Positions 60,404-64,000 of a stretch of 64,000 bases of DNA are shown here, piece after piece. Location: assembly GCA_039800325.1 (NCBI GenBank), contig JBDLQY010000157.1, positions 17,017 to 81,016 on the forward strand, in the 5' to 3' direction. This stretch comes from SYIM01 sp039800325. Lineage in GTDB: Bacteria; Pseudomonadota; Gammaproteobacteria; Burkholderiales; Burkholderiaceae_E. The position numbers and the translations under genes were made by a program. Under the pieces are notes generated by a model. The model saw only the letters and a program-made list of their open reading frames with translations, was not told the DNA's origin and made no database searches. Numbering within the stretch: position 1 is the stretch's first letter; every line of letters begins with the position of its first letter.

Positions 60404-63400
60404 GATTCGATGGGCTGCTCATTAAATGCTGACATCAGCTGTTGACCGTAGCCACCCCATTGTTGATGGTGGGCATCGACCTGGCGCATAAAGCTGGGGC
60501 GCGCGTCTACGACGGGAGTGCCGGTGGGCGTGGCTTCGCTGCGCGGCCCCTGAGTACTGAGGTCAATCTTGATTTCAAGGGTGCGTACGCCGCCCGCGGG
60601 GTCCTGCGCAACTAGGCGGATATCGATGAGCTGGGCGTTGGGTGGCGGGTCAGCGGTGATTTTGCCTGATCCCGTATCAATCACGATCCAGCTGGGCAAG
60701 GGGCTGCCGTCGGGCAGGGTGGCGCGGTACTGTACGGATTCGGTCTTGCGGAAGTCGGCGACTTCAACCTGTAGCGCACCGCGCTGCTGTACCACCTCAA
60801 CAATCATGATGCCGGTGGGCGATTCATCGCCACGCGCCGCCTGCTGTTGCAGGCGCACCTGGCCATTGGTGCTGACCGACACATCAACCCGCTCGACGGA
60901 ACGCGTTGCAGTGTTATCGCCTGATTGGGCTCCTGATGCTTGTGCGGTGCGCACCTGCAGCTGACCATCCGCACCTACGTTGGCTTGTGTGCGGCCGCCA
61001 TCCTGCTGCGGGGCGCTGGTCGGCGCGGTACGAGCTCCCGCCTCGCCGCCTGATGCTGCTGAACCTGAGCCGCCAGCCGTCGCCTGACCAGACGCCGATC
61101 CCGACGCAGTACTGACCGAGCCGCTAGCGGAGCCCGTCGTCGCGGACGAAGTACCACTTGATCCGGATGAGGTGCCGCTACTGCCGACGCTACTGGTCGT
61201 ACCCGCCGTGCTTGTGCCAGAGCCAGCACCCGTGCTGACGCCAGCGCTCGCGGTTCCACCCGCTGTGGTACCCGTTCCAGCGCCTGTTGCCGCAACGCCA
61301 GCATTGGGCGCCGTGCCTGTTCCGGTGACGCCAGTACCAGGGGTCGCGCCCGTGCCTACCCCCGGGCTAACTGTGGCCGCGACGCCCGCAGTACTACTGG
61401 TGCCCGTGCTGATGATCTGCGGTACGGGAATAGAGGCGCTGAAGCCCGAGATGCCACCACTCAGCACCTGGAACGAGCTTCCAGAACCGGAGCTCGTGGG
61501 GGTAGTACTCGTAGCACCGACGGCTCCAGTACCTGTCGTGGACGTTGTCGACGGTCGCGCGCTTTGGCTGCCGCTGGACGGTACGGCATCAGTACGCGCC
61601 GGCGCATTGATGCGCAGAGCCCAGCTGGTTTCAATCCAGGCGCCCTGTGCATCGGTTGCGCGGATGATGGCGACATAATCGCCAGGCCGGGTCGGCGCGC
61701 CCGTTATCAGGCCGCTGGCCGGGTCTATGCTGAGACCCGGTGGTAACTGTGCTGAATAAGTGAAGGCGCCGGCACCGACATCGATATCGGCGTAAAGCTG
61801 GGCTGTGGCAACCGATACGCGCTCGCCCTGCAGGTACGAAGCTGCAGGCAGATTGCCGTTAGCAGTCGGCTGGTCGTTGCTGCCGTTGATGGTGACGCGA
61901 ATGGTTTCTCGAACCACAGCGCCGCGGTCATCGGTGATTTTGACCGTGTAAGGCTCAACTACCGACTCGCCCTCGCGCAGCTGATGCGTGGCCGTTAGCG
62001 AGTTATCGAGCGTGTAGACCCACGCGCCGGTTGTGCGGTCGAGCACGATACGACCATAGCGCTCGCTGATGGTGCCCTCAAGCTCATAGACCAGAACCGA
62101 CCCACCGTCGAGGTCGGCACCGCTGATACGTCCCCGGGTGATCGGCGATCCGGCGTTGACACTATTGTCATCGTTGTGACCCGCCTCGATAACAGTCCCA
62201 CGGGCATTGGCTGAAGTACTGGCAACGGTGGGCTTATCGTTGGTGCCCACCAGAGTGATCGTCACGACCTCAGTGTCGGAGGAAGGCGCGGCGTGATCAT
62301 CTTGCGCGGCGACCGTATAGACCAGGGTGAGCGTCTCGCCGTCGGCGAGATGATTAAAGGCTTCAGTGCCCGAATTAAAGATCCAGTTAACGGTGCCGGT
62401 GGTAGCGGTATTACCGATCACAGTGCCTGCGTCGACCGACAGCATAGCCAGCAGCGTACTTGTTGATAGGCCGTTGGTGACACCGATCGCGCTGACGGAT
62501 TGAACCTGTGGGCGCACGGTGTTGGTATGGTCCAGATCTCGCACCGAAAGCGCGCCCCCCGCGACGAGACCCGCGCTGCCCTCTGTGAGCGATGCGACGG
62601 CCCGGTTGCCTGAACCCAGTGTAATCAGGGGGCCGTCATTGGAGCCGAACACGTTAATGACCAGTTCGCTGGAGTCGGCGTTGGGTGTCGCCGCATCATC
62701 GCTTGCGATGATAGTGTAGGTGAGAGTCAGCATTTCACCGGCGGCCAGATGATCAAAGGTGTGGATACCTGAATGGAACTCCCAGAAGATGGGGCCATTC
62801 GTGCCCGCATCGTTCGTGGAGGCCGGCAAACTGACTCGCAACATGCCAAGCAGCTCGGCCTGAGAGGCCACCATGCCGGTCAGTGCGCCGCTGGCGGCCA
62901 CCGACTGCACGCTGACGCTGACGGTATCAGAGCGATCGGCATCGACCACGGCCAGCGTACCGTTGGTGGTGAGCGTGGTATTGGTTTCAGTCAGCGATGC
63001 ACTGGCGCTGTTGCCACTGCCCACGCTGATGATGGGTGCATCGTTGGCCCCGACCAGGGTCACGGTGACATCGTGTACGGCCGAGCGCTGCGTACCGTCG
63101 CTGACCTGTACCCGCCAGGTCAGGGTGAGCGTCTCGCCTGCGGCGAGGAAGTCCAGATCGGCCACCGCCGGGTCATAGGTCCAGCCGATGGCGCTGGCCG
63201 CACCGGCTGCCGAGGTCTGGGTGATGGGGCTGAGCGTGAGGGCGCCGGCCGCGGTGAGTGCTGCCGGATAGCCCGAGGTGATAGCCAGCCCGTTGAGCTT
63301 GACCACCGGTGAGCCGATGACCGAGGCGCTGAGCGTATCGCCCGCATCCAGATCACCCAGCGCGAAGCTGCCCGACAGAGCAGCGATATCTTGCGCCGAG

Positions 63401-64000
63401 GCACTGGCCAACTCGACCACAGCAGCCGCATCGGTGGTGTCGGCCAGCACCGGCGCATCGTTGGTGCCGGTCAGCGTAATCACCAGATCTTGATTGCTGG
63501 AGTGGGCCGTGCCATCGCCCGCCCGCAGCGTGTAGGTGAGGGTGAGCGACTGGCCCTCACGCAGGAAGTCGAGGTTGGCGGCACCCGCGTCATACACCCA
63601 GTTGAGGGTCTTGGCGGTGCCGTCGCTGGTGGGGGTGCCCGACAGACTGAGCGCACCTGCTGCGGTCAGTGCAGACGCACCCGCGGGCAGCGTGAAGGCT
63701 GTGCCATCAAGCCGCACCACGGGCGAGCCCACGATGGATGCCGTCAGCGTATCGCCCGCATCCAGATCATTGACGGAGAGGGTGCCGGCGATGGGGGCAA
63801 GATCCTGAGTGGCGGCTGCGTTCAGCTCCGCTACGGCCGCTGGTGCAGCGATGGCCGCCAGTGTGGGCACATCGTTGGCGCCGACCACGACGATGGTGAC
63901 GGGCTGGGCAAGCGTGCTGCTGGCGCCGGCGGTGTTGACGGTGTAGCCCAGGGTGACGCTCTGGCCGGGGCGCAGGAAGTCCAGGTCGCTCTCAGCCAGG
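60400..64000 (-). CDS. Giant VCBS-repeat surface/secreted protein, N-terminus beyond window
   Basis: The 3' 1200 codons are visible; the frame is open to the right edge, so the protein is larger. It contains at least four tandem VCBS-type repeats of about 100-140 residues, each with TNDAPV/ANDAPI linkers and DLDAGDTL (calcium-binding type). They are followed by a putative Ig-like domain, a long serine/glycine/threonine/alanine linker, another Ig-like unit and a C-terminus ending QQWGGYGQQLMSAFNEQPIES. No RTX nonapeptides (GGxGxD) or recognisable type I secretion signal appear at this end. It is the first visible gene of the halogenase operon and is coupled to the TolC fusion by an ATGA. Confidence 0.85.
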   Translation of the reverse strand, partial: LAESDLDFLRPGQSVTLGYTVNTAGASSTLAQPVTIVVVGANDVPTLAAIAAPAAVAELNAAATQDLAPIAGTLSVNDLDAGDTLTASIVGSPVVRLDGTAFTLPAGASALTAAGALSLSGTPTSDGTAKTLNWVYDAGAANLDFLREGQSLTLTYTLRAGDGTAHSSNQDLVITLTGTNDAPVLADTTDAAAVVELASASAQDIAALSGSFALGDLDAGDTLSASVIGSPVVKLNGLAITSGYPAALTAAGALTLSPITQTSAAGAASAIGWTYDPAVADLDFLAAGETLTLTWRVQVSDGTQRSAVHDVTVTLVGANDAPIISVGSGNSASASLTETNTTLTTNGTLAVVDADRSDTVSVSVQSVAASGALTGMVASQAELLGMLRVSLPASTNDAGTNGPIFWEFHSGIHTFDHLAAGEMLTLTYTIIASDDAATPNADSSELVINVFGSNDGPLITLGSGNRAVASLTEGSAGLVAGGALSVRDLDHTNTVRPQVQSVSAIGVTNGLSTSTLLAMLSVDAGTVIGNTATTGTVNWIFNSGTEAFNHLADGETLTLVYTVAAQDDHAAPSSDTEVVTITLVGTNDKPTVASTSANARGTVIEAGHNDDNSVNAGSPITRGRISGADLDGGSVLVYELEGTISERYGRIVLDRTTGAWVYTLDNSLTATHQLREGESVVEPYTVKITDDRGAVVRETIRVTINGSNDQPTANGNLPAASYLQGERVSVATAQLYADIDVGAGAFTYSAQLPPGLSIDPASGLITGAPTRPGDYVAIIRATDAQGAWIETSWALRINAPARTDAVPSSGSQSARPSTTSTTGTGAVGATSTTPTSSGSGSSFQVLSGGISGFSASIPVPQIISTGTSSTAGVAATVSPGVGTGATPGTGVTGTGTAPNAGVAATGAGTGTTAGGTASAGVSTGAGSGTSTAGTTSSVGSSGTSSGSSGTSSATTGSASGSVSTASGSASGQATAGGSGSAASGGEAGARTAPTSAPQQDGGRTQANVGADGQLQVRTAQASGAQSGDNTATRSVERVDVSVSTNGQVRLQQQAARGDESPTGIMIVEVVQQRGALQVEVADFRKTESVQYRATLPDGSPLPSWIVIDTGSGKITADPPPNAQLIDIRLVAQDPAGGVRTLEIKIDLSTQGPRSEATPTGTPVVDARPSFMRQVDAHHQQWGGYGQQLMSAFNEQPIES
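61010..61570 (-). repeat. Low-complexity Ser/Gly/Thr/Ala coding stretch
   Basis: Within the giant protein gene about 185 codons encode almost only G, S, T, A and V (short motifs such as GTGTG, SGSSG, TASGSASG). It probably forms a flexible stalk or linker between the repeat domains and the C-terminal unit. The DNA is correspondingly repetitive and prone to slippage. Confidence 0.75.

Noticed and set aside
60400..64000. RTX toxin
   Set aside because: No GGxGxDxxx nonapeptides are visible; the repeats are VCBS/cadherin-like with DLDAGDTL and NDAP linkers.

Overview
The window reads as a chromosomal segment of a GC-rich betaproteobacterium of the order Burkholderiales, most likely Alcaligenaceae (Bordetella/Achromobacter relatives). 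The pointers are the rplU-rpmA-obgE-proB block divergent from ispB, a Bug-type (TctC) solute receptor, a TRAP transporter inside a sugar-acid locus, and CesT-type secretion chaperones. The species cannot be named from the sequence alone.

Layout. (1) 1-9521: sugar-acid (hexonate/hexuronate) locus. Two divergent operons share one promoter region: minus strand mannitol/fructuronate-type dehydrogenase, ABC exporter and an SDR cut by the window edge; plus strand idonate-5-dehydrogenase, TRAP transporter DctPQM and altronate-type dehydratase. (2) 9646-14110: housekeeping block (proB, obgE, rpmA, rplU, ispB). (3) 14120-24341: envelope and periplasmic genes, including a lipoprotein/outer-membrane pair, a Tat-exported metallo-beta-lactamase-fold enzyme, an unusual fusion of an NMT1/THI5-like binding protein to a TRIC-type channel, a PQQ sugar dehydrogenase, a Bug receptor, and a decayed ion-channel gene.

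(4) 24401-36492: an integration hot spot at tRNA-Pro(CGG). An intact tRNA is followed by a second near-complete copy and a third degenerate copy, with repeated terminator blocks between them. Between the repeats sit small modules: ccdAB, a hybrid histidine kinase with an in-frame stop near its 5' end, higBA, a DUF433/DUF5615 pair, a complete IS21-family element with six tandem end repeats, brnTA, an orphan higA, a broken parE-type pair, a second broken brnTA and a truncated tyrosine recombinase. This looks like stepwise accretion of addiction modules.

(5) 36765-41949: two cassettes that look like type III secretion chaperone-effector pairs. One CesT-like chaperone precedes a calcineurin-like phosphatase; another precedes a protein-kinase-like protein. 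They lie on either side of a dienelactone hydrolase. No secretion apparatus is in the window. (6) 42365-52078: acyl-CoA synthetase, methyltransferase, amidase, secreted alpha/beta hydrolase, a proteasome-like Ntn protein, and an aromatic FAD monooxygenase with its small DUF2783 partner.

(7) 52075-64000: the most striking locus, a tightly coupled six-gene minus-strand operon running off the right edge. In order of transcription: a giant VCBS-repeat protein, a TolC-type channel fused to cadherin-like domains, an HlyD-like adaptor, a GAF-HlyD membrane protein, a PqqD-like/M50 metalloprotease/HlyD protein, and a flavin-dependent tryptophan halogenase. A peptide-recognition-like domain, a membrane protease, export parts and a tryptophan halogenase in one transcript suggest a modify-and-export system whose substrate is unknown.
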